Below, in pieces: positions 54,849 through 63,771 of a DNA stretch of 64,000 nucleotides (its first letter is position 1; every line of letters starts with the position of its first letter). The notes beneath the pieces were generated by a model. That model was not told where the DNA came from. It ran no database searches and worked only from the letters and a program-made list of their open reading frames with translations. The DNA is from Candidatus Cloacimonadota bacterium. Lineage in GTDB: Bacteria > Cloacimonadota > Cloacimonadia > Cloacimonadales > Cloacimonadaceae. The DNA is taken from positions 1-64,000 of the forward strand of contig JAJBAW010000007.1 in assembly GCA_020532545.1 (NCBI GenBank), written 5' to 3'. The position numbers and the translations under genes were made by a program.

Positions 54849-55592
54849 ATGAAACAATCTATTAAAAAACGCTATCATCTCATGCTTGTCGTCCTTTTTG
54901 CGCTGATTGTGCTACAATTCATTGTGGTGCTATTCACCATCGGGCAAGCAGATAACCTCTACCTTCTGGCCAGCGATATTCAGTCGATTATGATCGTATT
55001 CTTGTTTGCGATCTTTATATATATGGTCCTGATCTTCAACTATCTGCCTTACCGGCTTTCACGAGCGGTGAAGAGGGTGCAAGACCTCATCGAAGAGATC
55101 TCAAACGGAAATTACCAGATCGATATAGACAGCACGCGCTTTGAGCATGACCACGACTTTCAGGAGCTGATTTTCTCCCTGAAAAAGATGCTGGATATCA
55201 TCATGCGCTTCGACGCTGTGAAGGCTGACAAGATCTATGAACATCATCAACGCCTCAATCAATTGATCAACCTCTTGTCAGAGATCGTGTTGATCGTCAC
55301 CGTAAATGGCGATATAGTTTATATCAATGAAGTCTTCAGAAAACGCTTTCCTACTATCACTGATACCGGCAACCTCAATGAAGTGATCCAGAAGGATGAT
55401 TTCAACGCCCGCATCTTTGATATGATCAACAAATCCCTGCGCTTTGGCGATAATATCTATGACGAAACAGTGCAGATCGAAGGCTCTTCTCAGACGGCTC
55501 TGATCAAGGGCTCTGTCATCCGAAACCGCAAAGGCGTAGCCTCTGGCGGAGTATATACAGTGGAGATCATCGGTGAACCCGCGCAGAATTAA
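54849..55592 (+). CDS. Membrane sensor-like protein with HAMP-like and PAS-like parts
   Basis: 247 residues. Two membrane helices (about 10-31 and 43-64) are followed by a HAMP-like linker (RLSRAVKRVQDLIEEISNGN) and a coiled helix. A PAS-like domain follows (LLSEIVLIVTVNGDIVYINE at about 140-159, then YDETVQIEGSSQTALIKGSV). There is no kinase, cyclase or other output domain. Two bases after the trkA stop, it may sense a membrane or cytoplasmic signal for the potassium system; that is inference. The end overlaps the next gene by 20 bases. Confidence 0.6.
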   Translation: MKQSIKKRYHLMLVVLFALIVLQFIVVLFTIGQADNLYLLASDIQSIMIVFLFAIFIYMVLIFNYLPYRLSRAVKRVQDLIEEISNGNYQIDIDSTRFEHDHDFQELIFSLKKMLDIIMRFDAVKADKIYEHHQRLNQLINLLSEIVLIVTVNGDIVYINEVFRKRFPTITDTGNLNEVIQKDDFNARIFDMINKSLRFGDNIYDETVQIEGSSQTALIKGSVIRNRKGVASGGVYTVEIIGEPAQN

Positions 55593-56607
55593 GATCATCT
55601 TTGATGCACAGGAGCCGGTCCGTCTGGACAAGCATCTGGCAGATTTACGGCTGCAGGAGCTGCACTCGCGCACCTACATCGAAAGCCTGATCAAAGAAGA
55701 TGGCGTCCTGGTAAATAATATCCCGGTTAAAAAGAGCTTTTTGCTCACCCGGGGGGATGAGATTGATCTCAAATTACCCGAGCCGCCGGACATTGAGATG
55801 AAGGCGGAAGATATTCCTCTGGATGTGGTCTATGAAGACGACGATCTGGCAGTGATCAACAAAGCTGCTGGCATGATCGTGCATCCGGGACACGGCAATC
55901 CGGATGGGACCTTGGTTAATGCCATCATGTACCGCTTTGCCGGAGAGCTCTCCACGGGGCGGGATCCCAATCGCCCGGGGATCGTGCATCGCCTGGATAG
56001 AGGCACTTCAGGCCTGATCATCATCGCCAAAAACGATGCAACTCAGGTGGCTTTGAACCATCAATTTGCCCGGCGTGAGATCAAAAAGACCTATCTGGCC
56101 ATTACCAGCGGCATTCCCGAACCTCCGGAAGGCAGCATCGAGTGCAATATCGCCCGTTCGCTGAAGAATCCTCGCCAGATGTGCGTTGCCGAAAAGGGTA
56201 AATGGTCTTTACTGCATTACAAGACGATCCAGTATTATCACTATTTTGCTTTGGTAAAAGTGCAGCTCGAAACCGGACGTATGCATCAGATCCGTGTGCA
56301 ATTTGCGCAGCGTAATATGCCCGTTTTGGGAGATTTGCTCTATAATACGCGCCGCTATGTGCACTCGCTCTTGCCGCAAAACATGAAGCACAAGGCCACC
56401 GAGCTGCTCACCACTCACCTTTTGCGCCAGGCTCTGCATGCCTGGAGATTGCAGTTTACTCATCCCATCAGCGGTGCAGAAATGGACATCTATGCAGATC
56501 TGCCCGAAGATTTACTTTATACCCTGAATTGGTTGAACCGATATTTTGCTGTTGACACAGACAGCGCTTCCCTGAATGTGATATTAGAGGAAAATAAGAC
56601 GTGGTAG
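55573..56607 (+). CDS. RluD-like rRNA pseudouridine synthase
   Basis: 344 residues from GTG 55573. An N-terminal S4 domain ([20 protein letters not shown] near 16-35) precedes the RluA-family catalytic domain with [17 protein letters not shown], whose Asp is catalytic (near 141). The [14 protein letters not shown] motif is near 233. It probably modifies 23S rRNA uridines like RluD; the exact sites cannot be told. It overlaps ribBA by seven bases. Confidence 0.9.
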   Translation: MNPRRIKIIFDAQEPVRLDKHLADLRLQELHSRTYIESLIKEDGVLVNNIPVKKSFLLTRGDEIDLKLPEPPDIEMKAEDIPLDVVYEDDDLAVINKAAGMIVHPGHGNPDGTLVNAIMYRFAGELSTGRDPNRPGIVHRLDRGTSGLIIIAKNDATQVALNHQFARREIKKTYLAITSGIPEPPEGSIECNIARSLKNPRQMCVAEKGKWSLLHYKTIQYYHYFALVKVQLETGRMHQIRVQFAQRNMPVLGDLLYNTRRYVHSLLPQNMKHKATELLTTHLLRQALHAWRLQFTHPISGAEMDIYADLPEDLLYTLNWLNRYFAVDTDSASLNVILEENKTW

Positions 56608-57833
56608 AAACGAAAGAAAGACAAATAGACCCGATATTTAGCACCATAGAAGATGCGATCTCTGCTATTGCTCAAGGTAAGATGATCATCGTGGTGGACG
56701 ACGAGAACCGTGAAAACGAAGGAGATTTGCTCATGGCAGCAGATCTGATCACCCCTGAGCATGTGAACTTTATGATTACCCAAGGTAAGGGGCTGCTCTG
56801 CGTGCCCATTAACGAAGAATATGCCCAAAAACTGGACATTCCGCTCATGACTCTGAAAAGCAACGAACGTCATGGCACCAAATTTACCATTTCAGTGGAT
56901 GTCTTCGAAGGCACCACCACCGGAATCTCAGCTTCAGAACGCGCCAAAACCGTGAGAGCTCTGGCAGATCCGCACAGCGTTGCCAAGGACTTTATGCGCC
57001 CCGGGCACATCTTCCCGCTGCTCGCAGAAAAAGGCGGCGTACTCAAGCGTGCAGGCCACACAGAAGCTGCGATAGATCTTACCACTATGGCAGGGCTGAA
57101 CCCTGTGGGCGCCATCTGTGAAATCATCAGAGAAGATGGCGAAATGGCGCGGCTCACGGATCTGATTCCCTTTGCCCAAAAACATGGCCTGCTGATAGTC
57201 ACAATCGAAGATCTGATTCATTACCGGCGCAAAAAAGAACAGCTTGTGCATCAGGTCAGCAAGGCACATTTGCCCACAGAATATGGCATGTTTGACATCA
57301 TCACCTATATCAGCGAGATCTCAGGCGAGCATCATCTGGCGCTCACCATGGGAGACATCTCCACTCCGGAGCCTGTCCTGGTGAGAGTTCACTCCGAATG
57401 TTTGACCGGAGATGCCCTTCATTCTCTCAGATGCGATTGCGGTCAACAGCTGGAGCGCAGCTTTGAGATGATCTCCGAACTGGGGCGTGGCGTGATTCTT
57501 TATATGCGTCAGGAAGGCCGGGGCATCGGTCTTTTGAACAAGATCAAGGCTTACCATCTGCAAGATAACGGCGCCGATACAGTGCAAGCAAATCTGGACC
57601 TGGGCTTTGCCGAGGACTTAAGAGACTACGGAATCGGAGCGCAGATCCTCATAGATCTGGGACTGAAATCCATCGAATTGCTTACCAATAATCCCAAAAA
57701 GATCGTGGGACTCAGCGGATACGGTCTCACCATCGTGAACCGGGTACCCATCGAAATCACACCCCGTAAAGAAAACAAATTTTATCTGAAAACTAAAAAG
57801 GACAAAATGGGGCATATCCTCCATGAAGTATAG
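56601..57833 (+). CDS. ribBA: Bifunctional DHBP synthase / GTP cyclohydrolase II
   Basis: 410 residues from GTG 56601. The RibB half has [18 protein letters not shown] at 32-49, [12 protein letters not shown] and [14 protein letters not shown]. The RibA half has [20 protein letters not shown], with the zinc-binding Cys residues, and [17 protein letters not shown]. It provides both the four-carbon unit and the pyrimidine precursor for riboflavin. The 3' end overlaps the TPM gene by 11 bases. Confidence 0.95.
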   Translation: MVETKERQIDPIFSTIEDAISAIAQGKMIIVVDDENRENEGDLLMAADLITPEHVNFMITQGKGLLCVPINEEYAQKLDIPLMTLKSNERHGTKFTISVDVFEGTTTGISASERAKTVRALADPHSVAKDFMRPGHIFPLLAEKGGVLKRAGHTEAAIDLTTMAGLNPVGAICEIIREDGEMARLTDLIPFAQKHGLLIVTIEDLIHYRRKKEQLVHQVSKAHLPTEYGMFDIITYISEISGEHHLALTMGDISTPEPVLVRVHSECLTGDALHSLRCDCGQQLERSFEMISELGRGVILYMRQEGRGIGLLNKIKAYHLQDNGADTVQANLDLGFAEDLRDYGIGAQILIDLGLKSIELLTNNPKKIVGLSGYGLTIVNRVPIEITPRKENKFYLKTKKDKMGHILHEV

Positions 57834-58602
57834 ACATCTCCTGCTGATCTTACTATTGCTGTTTAGCTTTAGTATTCAGGCCAAGGATATCAAAATCCCC
57901 CCGGCAAAAGGTTTTGTGAATGACTTTGCCGGACTCCTGACTGAAGAAAACCGAGCCAGGATCAATGACTGGGCGATCGAGCTGAGAGAGAAAACCGGTG
58001 TGGACTATTCCATAGCGACTTTTCCTGAGATCGCAGGTGAAGACGAAGTAAGCTTTGGAGTACGTCTATATAAAGCCTGGGGCATCGGTACAAAGCGGGA
58101 TGAGGGCGTACTGGTCTTCGTGGCGCAGAAAGAACGCAAGCTGCGTATAGAAGTGGGCTATGGCGCCGAAGGATACATCACAGACGCCTATGCCCATCAA
58201 GTTTATCAAGAAATGGTCAGCTATCTGAGCAAAGGCTCGGAAGATTGGGATGCCGCTTTTATGCAAGGCAGCCTGATGTTGCTTTCGGTGATCGCCCAGG
58301 AAAAGGGAGTCATGCTCACCGGAATGTCTGAATACTCTCAAGGCCGAAGCTCTGGCGAGCAAGGCTCTTCACCCTTTGGCGGGCTGGTACTCCTGGCAAT
58401 CTTCATCATCCTGATGATAGTGACCAGGGGCAGGATTCTGCTGTGGTTAATGATCTTTAGTCGTGGTGGCGGCGGTGGCGGCTCTTGGGGCGGAGGTTCT
58501 GGTGGCGGCGGAGTCGGTGGTGGTTCATCAGGCGGCTTTGGTGGCTTTGGAGGCTTTGGCGGTGGCCGCTCAGGTGGCGGTGGAGCAGGAGGAGGTTTTT
58601 GA
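57823..58602 (+). CDS. TPM-domain (YgcG-like) membrane protein with Gly-rich tail
   Basis: 259 residues. A signal peptide ([15 protein letters not shown]) is followed by the TPM fold ([50 protein letters not shown]). One membrane helix is at about 187-208. A tail is almost entirely Gly with Ser/Phe ([16 protein letters not shown], then [11 protein letters not shown]). TPM proteins face the periplasm and some assist membrane-protein assembly or repair. It is coupled to the next gene by a TGATG overlap. Confidence 0.85.
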   Translation: MKYRHLLLILLLLFSFSIQAKDIKIPPAKGFVNDFAGLLTEENRARINDWAIELREKTGVDYSIATFPEIAGEDEVSFGVRLYKAWGIGTKRDEGVLVFVAQKERKLRIEVGYGAEGYITDAYAHQVYQEMVSYLSKGSEDWDAAFMQGSLMLLSVIAQEKGVMLTGMSEYSQGRSSGEQGSSPFGGLVLLAIFIILMIVTRGRILLWLMIFSRGGGGGGSWGGGSGGGGVGGGSSGGFGGFGGFGGGRSGGGGAGGGF

Positions 58603-59186
58603 TGCTCTTTTTACAATCATTACTCTTTATCGTATGGAACATGGTCCTCGGACTACTCGTGATCAATTTTGTGAAGTGGTTGCTATTCAATCCCAAACCA
58701 CTCTATATCTTTGGCAAAAAAGTCTGGCTCACTCCGGGCTTTCTCGTGAAGAAACGGGATTGGCTATTTAACAAAGCCAGATACTTTTTGCATGATTATC
58801 TCAGGCAGGCCGAAAATCCCCGGAATGAGGATGGCTATCTGGCCAATTGGGAGCAGAAGGCCCACGATTTCCTTTGGGAAAAGACAGAATTTGTGGACGG
58901 TTGGCGCTTTATGCCGGCCAAGCTCAAAGCTGGAATCCGCAGAAAGATCGTGGATGCCTTTGCCGGCATGGTCTCCAAGCTTTTGCGCAAGACCATTCCC
59001 CGCCTGGCGGAACAATTGCGGGTGGAGCATCGCATCGATGATTTTGACGATCAATTTTCCATGGATTTCATCCGGAAATACTACAACCGCTATGTGCACA
59101 AGTACCTGGTCTATTTCTTCCTGGCGGTCAATTTCATCGTCGGTGTGGCAAATATGATCCTGTATCTGATTATTGGAGCGTTCTAA
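58602..59186 (+). CDS. DUF445-like membrane protein
   Basis: 194 residues from ATG 58602 (TGATG overlap with the TPM gene). An upstream in-frame codon at 58485 would translate the Gly-rich coding region out of frame, so it is rejected. One N-terminal helix is followed by FNPKPLYIFGKKVWLTPGFL, similar to the start of DUF445 proteins, then a helical middle and a C-terminal helix (YFFLAVNFIVGVANMILYLI). Function is unknown. Coupling to TPM suggests joint membrane work. Confidence 0.6.
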   Translation: MLFLQSLLFIVWNMVLGLLVINFVKWLLFNPKPLYIFGKKVWLTPGFLVKKRDWLFNKARYFLHDYLRQAENPRNEDGYLANWEQKAHDFLWEKTEFVDGWRFMPAKLKAGIRRKIVDAFAGMVSKLLRKTIPRLAEQLRVEHRIDDFDDQFSMDFIRKYYNRYVHKYLVYFFLAVNFIVGVANMILYLIIGAF

Positions 59187-59511
59187 CAAGAGGCCCTCTG
59201 CACCGTCCAAATTCCCTCTACGGTCCCTGGACGTCGAAGCCTTAATCTTGCGATTAACATGCTTTCGACTCGAGTTGACTCGGTATTTCAAGTTAACTCG
59301 AGTCGAAGATGAATCAGAAGCGAGATCAAGAGAAAGGGGTGCCGCATCCTGAATCCACGATAAAACATCTATAATGGAGCAACCTCCAGGGTTTAAAATC
59401 AATTTGAAGCAAAATAAAGCTTGACATAGGATATATCTTTGATATTAAAAGTATTATCTGATCTCTAATAGAAACAAAAAGAAAAAATGAGCGAAGATAA
59501 GGAGTTAGCAA
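59187..59511. other. Intergenic region with a perfect hairpin
   Basis: No gene. TTCGACTCGAGTT at 59264-59276 is exactly inverted at 59295-59307 (18-base loop), without a T-run. A second weaker pair, CCGTCCA/TGGACG, lies near 59205-59235. A promoter candidate for the GNAT gene is at 59421. Confidence 0.7.
59421..59448 (+). promoter_or_regulatory. Promoter candidate for the GNAT-racemase pair
   Basis: TTGACA at 59421-59426, 16-base spacer, TATTAA at 59443-59448. It lies about 60 bases before the ATG at 59512. Confidence 0.5.
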
Positions 59512-59958
59512 ATGCTAATATTTGAACACTACAAGAATCTGAAAGATCTGGAACAAAGAATCGCAAAAACTGCATTGATAGATTTTATACACACACATCT
59601 TGATCGCTTTCGAGACAGCAAATCTGCCATAGAAAAAGCGATTGATTATGCCTTCAGCAAGGATGTAGGACGCGGTGGATTCGTCCTTTTGGCTCTGGAA
59701 GATGAGCGTCTGGCGGGAGTCGTGGTGATGACCCATACCGGCATGTCAGAATTCATTCCGGAGTATTATATGGTCTATATCGCTGTGGATAGCAGTCTGC
59801 GGGGGCGAGGAATCGGCTCTAAACTGCTAGAAAAAGCGCTCGATAGCGCGGAAGGCGATGTTGCCCTGCACGTGGAACCGGACAATCCGGCCATACATCT
59901 GTACGAACGCCTGGGATTTTCCACAAAATATTCCGAGATGCGCTGGATGAAGAGCTAA
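59512..59958 (+). CDS. GNAT-family N-acetyltransferase
   Basis: 148 residues. The acetyl-CoA site is VDSSLRGRGIGSKLLEKAL near 93-111, and the C-terminal HVEPDNPAIHLYERLGFSTK is the usual motif B. The substrate is unknown; the neighbour is an amino-acid racemase, so an amino-acid-like substrate is possible. AAGGAG precedes the ATG. Confidence 0.88.
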   Translation: MLIFEHYKNLKDLEQRIAKTALIDFIHTHLDRFRDSKSAIEKAIDYAFSKDVGRGGFVLLALEDERLAGVVVMTHTGMSEFIPEYYMVYIAVDSSLRGRGIGSKLLEKALDSAEGDVALHVEPDNPAIHLYERLGFSTKYSEMRWMKS

Positions 59959-59960
59959 AT

Positions 59961-61043
59961 ATGGCACGTCTGAAAGTTCATATTAACCGCCTCATCGAAA
60001 ATATCGAAACCATCTCAGCCTTTATGCGCAAGCATGAGAAAGAATGGACCCTGGTGGTAAAGGTCTTGGGTACACATAAAGAAATCTTGGCCAAGCTCTT
60101 GCAGCATCCTGCCATTCTGGGGACCCATTCTATCGCCGTCTCTCAATGTAAGGCTCTGCGCATCATCAAAGAGCTGAATCCAAGCCTGCGAACCATGTAT
60201 ATCAAACCGCCGGCCATAAAAAACGTGGCTGAAATAGTAAAATATGCGGATATATCTCTAAATAGCACGATAGCAACCATTAAAGCGCTCAGCGATGAGG
60301 CGGTAAAACAGGATAAGATGCATCAGATCATCGTGATGGTGGAAATGGGCGAATTGCGCGAAGGCATCAAACGCGAGGGATTGATTCCTTTTTATAATAA
60401 GATTTTCAAACTGCCGAAACTGCAGGTGATCGGGATCGGCACCAATCTGGGCTGTATGTACGGTATTCAGCCTACTTACGACAAGCTGATCCAACTGGTG
60501 CTTTTTGAACAGATCATTGAAGCCAAATTCAAGCGCTCGATAGAATTGGTCTCTGGAGCCACCAGCATCACCATGCCCATCATGGAGCGCGGCAAAGTGC
60601 CAGATGGGATCAATCATTTCCGTATCGGCGAAGCGGCCTTCCTGGGCACTTCTCCCTTGGAGAATAAACCCATCCTGGGCCTGAATACCGGTGCCTTCAC
60701 CTTTGAGGCCAATATCGTGGAGCTTTATAAAAAGGCCAGTCAGCCAGATGGAATCATCAGCGAGGCCGCCATCGGCAGTACTGTGGAAGATAGCTCAAGC
60801 GAAGAAAGCACCAGTTACAAAGCTATCATGGATTTTGGCGTATTGGATGTGGATGCCGAACTCCTGATTCCGGAAGACCCGGAGATACAATTCTTTGGCA
60901 ATAGCAGCGACCTCACGGTGTATGATCTAGGAGATAATCCCCGCGGCTATAAGACGGGTGATACGATCAAATTCCGCCTCAAATATATGGCCGTTGCGAA
61001 TCTGATGTACTCTCGATTTGTCGAGAAAATCATCGTTAATTGA
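59961..61043 (+). CDS. PLP-dependent amino-acid racemase (ornithine racemase/YhfX-like)
   Basis: 360 residues of the alanine-racemase-fold group that includes ornithine racemase. The PLP lysine is probably Lys34 in LVVKVLGTH; later MVEMGELREGI, IGIGTNLGCMYG and LVSGATSITMP shape the barrel, and HFRIGEAAFLG is near 225. The substrate is undetermined. It starts two bases after the GNAT gene. Its last codons (Val-Asn-stop) run into an AATTGAG word array that provides the TGA. Confidence 0.8.
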   Translation: MARLKVHINRLIENIETISAFMRKHEKEWTLVVKVLGTHKEILAKLLQHPAILGTHSIAVSQCKALRIIKELNPSLRTMYIKPPAIKNVAEIVKYADISLNSTIATIKALSDEAVKQDKMHQIIVMVEMGELREGIKREGLIPFYNKIFKLPKLQVIGIGTNLGCMYGIQPTYDKLIQLVLFEQIIEAKFKRSIELVSGATSITMPIMERGKVPDGINHFRIGEAAFLGTSPLENKPILGLNTGAFTFEANIVELYKKASQPDGIISEAAIGSTVEDSSSEESTSYKAIMDFGVLDVDAELLIPEDPEIQFFGNSSDLTVYDLGDNPRGYKTGDTIKFRLKYMAVANLMYSRFVEKIIVN

Positions 61044-61520
61044 GAATTGAGTATTGAGAATTGAGAATGGAGAATTAATCGGCAATGTGGAGATAGATGT
61101 TCATTTTGGAGCTCCTTTGGAAGTCTTGATGATTGCCGTCAAAATTCGGATGATTTCATTGATGTCTTCTTTGAGAGGGGTAGAGGGGCTTATGAATTCT
61201 GCCCCTATTAGTAATCTTATCCAGTATTCTGTTTCTCTGGCTTCTTTCAGGGCTATGGAAAGTTTGTGCACGAAATCAGCTTTCGATTGGGCTTCGCATG
61301 CTTCGCTGACATTAGCGCCTATTGAAGTGCCCGATTTTAGTATCTGTTTCGAGAGCAGATATTCGTGATTATTTGAACTTAAGTCCCTATATAAAGAGAC
61401 AATCTTGAGAGCAAAGCTAAAAGTCTTATCTGCTATTAAGTTCTCTTTTGCCATCTAGTCCTCCACCACCGATCAATTCTCCATTCTCAATTCTGCATCC
61501 TCCATTCTCCATTCTCAATT
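61038..61520 (-). mobile_element. Inverted-word element carrying a four-helix-bundle gene (family AATTGAG)
   Basis: The left arm (61038-61080) is AATTGAGAATTGAGTATTG followed by AGAATTGAGAATGGAGAATT. The right arm (61471-61520) is the inverse (CAATTCTCCATTCTCAATTC, then CATTCTCCATTCTCAATT). The inner 23 bases of the two arms match with one difference. The sole gene inside is the minus-strand four-helix-bundle gene. Both neighbours' stop codons (TGA 61041, and TAA 61519-61521 on the minus strand) lie in or against the arms. Confidence 0.7.
61101..61454 (-). CDS. Four-helix bundle protein (23S rRNA IVS/S23 family)
   Basis: 117 residues. Signature KQILKSGTSIGANVSEACEA near 37-56 and DFVHKLSIALKEARETEYWI. 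It belongs to a different subgroup from the proteins at 2631 and 5639 (LIADKTFSFALKIVSLYRDL start, no RRAAVS) but the same fold. Function is unknown; RNA binding would be expected from Avd-type relatives. It is enclosed by inverted AATTGAG words and wedged between the convergent racemase and response-regulator genes. Confidence 0.85.
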   Translation of the reverse strand: MAKENLIADKTFSFALKIVSLYRDLSSNNHEYLLSKQILKSGTSIGANVSEACEAQSKADFVHKLSIALKEARETEYWIRLLIGAEFISPSTPLKEDINEIIRILTAIIKTSKGAPK

Positions 61521-62157
61521 ATTTCTTCTCTCTTTCTTTCTTGAGCTTTTCAAATTGCGGTTTCACATGGGTTTCATAGCAATCCGGACAGATAGAGTGG
61601 GAAAACATGGTATCGGTATGCTCGGAGATATAGCCTTCGACTTCCTGCCAATAGTTCTTATCAGCGCGGATCTTCTTGCAATATGAGCAGATCGGGATGA
61701 GCTTTTCCAGGGAGCGAATTTGTTTGGCGGCGTTCACCAGTTCCTGACGCTGTTTTTCCATACGCAGAGCGCTTTTCACCCGTTGCACGAGCTCAAGATT
61801 GGAGAATGGCTTGCTGATGAAGTCCATCGCACCCAGTTCAAAACTGCGGGCCAAGGGCTCCATGTTTTCGTCCAAAGCGGCTGCGGTGATCATGATGATG
61901 GGGATGTCTTCCAGGTCGGTATCCTGTTTGATCCATTCCAGCACATCATAGCCACTCACGCCGGGCATCATGATGTCCAGCAGCAGCAGATCGGGGCGAT
62001 TGTGCATGAGCTCATCCATCATGGATTTGCCGCTAAAATACAGCTTTAAGTTTTGGAATCCGGCTTGGTTGAGCACGGTTTTGACGAGCTTGAGATTGAT
62101 TTCGTCGTCATCAGCCACGTAGATCAACATGTCTTTTAGTTCTTCGAATTTAAACAT
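61519..62157 (-). CDS. Response regulator with C-terminal CxxC pair module
   Basis: 212 residues. The receiver domain covers 8-128 with acidic pocket ADDDE, phospho-acceptor Asp61 (LLLLDIMMPG), Thr91 and Lys116 (SKPFSN). A helix leads to a C-terminal module with Cys157, Cys160, Cys190 and Cys193 (CSYCKKIRADKNYW; HSICPDCY), a pattern found at the ends of many two-component proteins and probably zinc-binding. There is no DNA-binding domain. Seven bases downstream of ctpA on the same strand; no histidine kinase is in the window. Confidence 0.85.
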   Translation of the reverse strand: MFKFEELKDMLIYVADDDEINLKLVKTVLNQAGFQNLKLYFSGKSMMDELMHNRPDLLLLDIMMPGVSGYDVLEWIKQDTDLEDIPIIMITAAALDENMEPLARSFELGAMDFISKPFSNLELVQRVKSALRMEKQRQELVNAAKQIRSLEKLIPICSYCKKIRADKNYWQEVEGYISEHTDTMFSHSICPDCYETHVKPQFEKLKKEREKK

Positions 62158-62163
62158 CTTAAC

Positions 62164-63756
62164 CTACTTTTTCTGTTTGATTTCTTCGGCATAGATGAAC
62201 ATCTCTGGCAGGGTCTTAAAGCGGTTAAAGAGCGAGATGGCTTCTTGCAATTGATTGTCCTGAGAGATGGAGATCTTATAAGCGGCAAGATCGCCATGCA
62301 CTTTGCGCACCAGTTCACTTTTGATGCTGCTTTCGATGAAAGAGCGGGTGCTATCCAGATCTGCAGCGGTATAGCTGACGCCCTGGGCTTTCGCATATTC
62401 CAGGAATTGATTCATGATCTCAGCGGTAATAATAGGGTTCTTGGAAACCTTGCGATCATGATCCACCAAATAATCGATGGCATAATTGAAGAAGAGATTC
62501 TTGCGTCTGAGTTCCACTCCGAATCTGGTGAGCAGATCGTTGTCGATCACGATATCTGGGGTAATGCCCCCGCCACCATAGACTTCACGCCCTTGGGAAG
62601 TATGATAAACCTGAGTGTGGGTATCTTCGTTTTCTTTCTCCAGCTCTTCTGGCGTAACTTCATGTCCGGTAAGAATCTTGTCATTGCTCATTTTATGAAT
62701 GCAGCGTCCGCTTTTGATATAGTAATAAGAGGTGGTAATCTTCACGCCATTGCCATTGGAGAGGGGGATCAGCTGTTGCACGCTGCCTTTGCCGAAGGTG
62801 TTTTTACCCACGACCAGTCCCTTATCCCAATCCTGCAAACTGCCGGCAAAGATCTCGGAGGCAGAGGCAGAGGCTTCATTGACCAGGACGATAATGGGGT
62901 AATTGCGCTCTTTCGTATTGTATCTGGTGTACAGGGCGTCCTGGCGGGTGCGGCCTTTGGTCTCCACCACCAGTTTATGATAGCCGATAAATTCATTTAC
63001 CGTATCCACGGCCTGGTCCAAAAGCCCGCCGGGATTGAATCTGAGATCGATAATCAGGCCTGAGATACCTTCTTTTTCCAGCTCGGCAAGCGATGTGCGC
63101 AGATCGGCAGTAGTGTTTTCATTGAACTGGCTGATGCGGATATATCCTACGCTATTGTCCATCATGAAGCTATAGGGCACACTGTTGATTTTGATGTTTT
63201 CGCGTATGATTTTAAAATCTATGAGATCAGGGATGCCGGGGCGGGAGATGGTGATTATCACTTCTGTGCCCACTTCTCCACGCATTTTCTTGATGGATTC
63301 ATCGGTGGTCACACCTACTATGCTTACACCATCCACCTTGACGAGTTTGTCGCCGGCAGTGATGCCCATTCTGTAAGCCGGTGTACCTTCGATGGGGGAG
63401 ACCACGGTGATATAATCTCCGATCTTATCGATCTGGATGCCCAGGCCGCCAAAGGAGCCACGGGTGCTGGTGGTGAAATCCTTAAACTGATCCGCGGTGA
63501 AGTAATTGGTATGCGGATCTGTGGAATTCAACATGCCTTTGATGGCTGCTTCGATCAGTTCTTCATCCGAAAGGTCTGTCACATAATTCTGTTTGAGCTT
63601 TTGCAGTACTTCGCTAAAAAGCTGAATCTGGCTATATATATTTCCCGAACTGGGACGTGATTGGGCAAAGGCGTTTGTAGCTACCAGCAGCAGTGTGGCA
63701 GTCAAAATCCATACACTGGCGATAGTGATAAGGGCTGTGCGTTGTTTAGGCTTCAT
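62164..63756 (-). CDS. ctpA: S41-family C-terminal processing peptidase
   Basis: 530 residues. An N-terminal signal anchor (TIASVWILTATLLLVATNAF) is followed by a PDZ domain (about 95-180, GLGIQIDKIGDYITVVSPIE). The protease core has catalytic Ser in NEASASASEIFAG near 301 and Lys in GKNTFGKGSVQ near 325. The C-terminal 130 residues are helical. It acts in the periplasm on tails of envelope proteins. It is followed by the response-regulator gene. Confidence 0.93.
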   Translation of the reverse strand: MKPKQRTALITIASVWILTATLLLVATNAFAQSRPSSGNIYSQIQLFSEVLQKLKQNYVTDLSDEELIEAAIKGMLNSTDPHTNYFTADQFKDFTTSTRGSFGGLGIQIDKIGDYITVVSPIEGTPAYRMGITAGDKLVKVDGVSIVGVTTDESIKKMRGEVGTEVIITISRPGIPDLIDFKIIRENIKINSVPYSFMMDNSVGYIRISQFNENTTADLRTSLAELEKEGISGLIIDLRFNPGGLLDQAVDTVNEFIGYHKLVVETKGRTRQDALYTRYNTKERNYPIIVLVNEASASASEIFAGSLQDWDKGLVVGKNTFGKGSVQQLIPLSNGNGVKITTSYYYIKSGRCIHKMSNDKILTGHEVTPEELEKENEDTHTQVYHTSQGREVYGGGGITPDIVIDNDLLTRFGVELRRKNLFFNYAIDYLVDHDRKVSKNPIITAEIMNQFLEYAKAQGVSYTAADLDSTRSFIESSIKSELVRKVHGDLAAYKISISQDNQLQEAISLFNRFKTLPEMFIYAEEIKQKK

Positions 63757-63771
63757 GCTTTGGGTCTCCTA

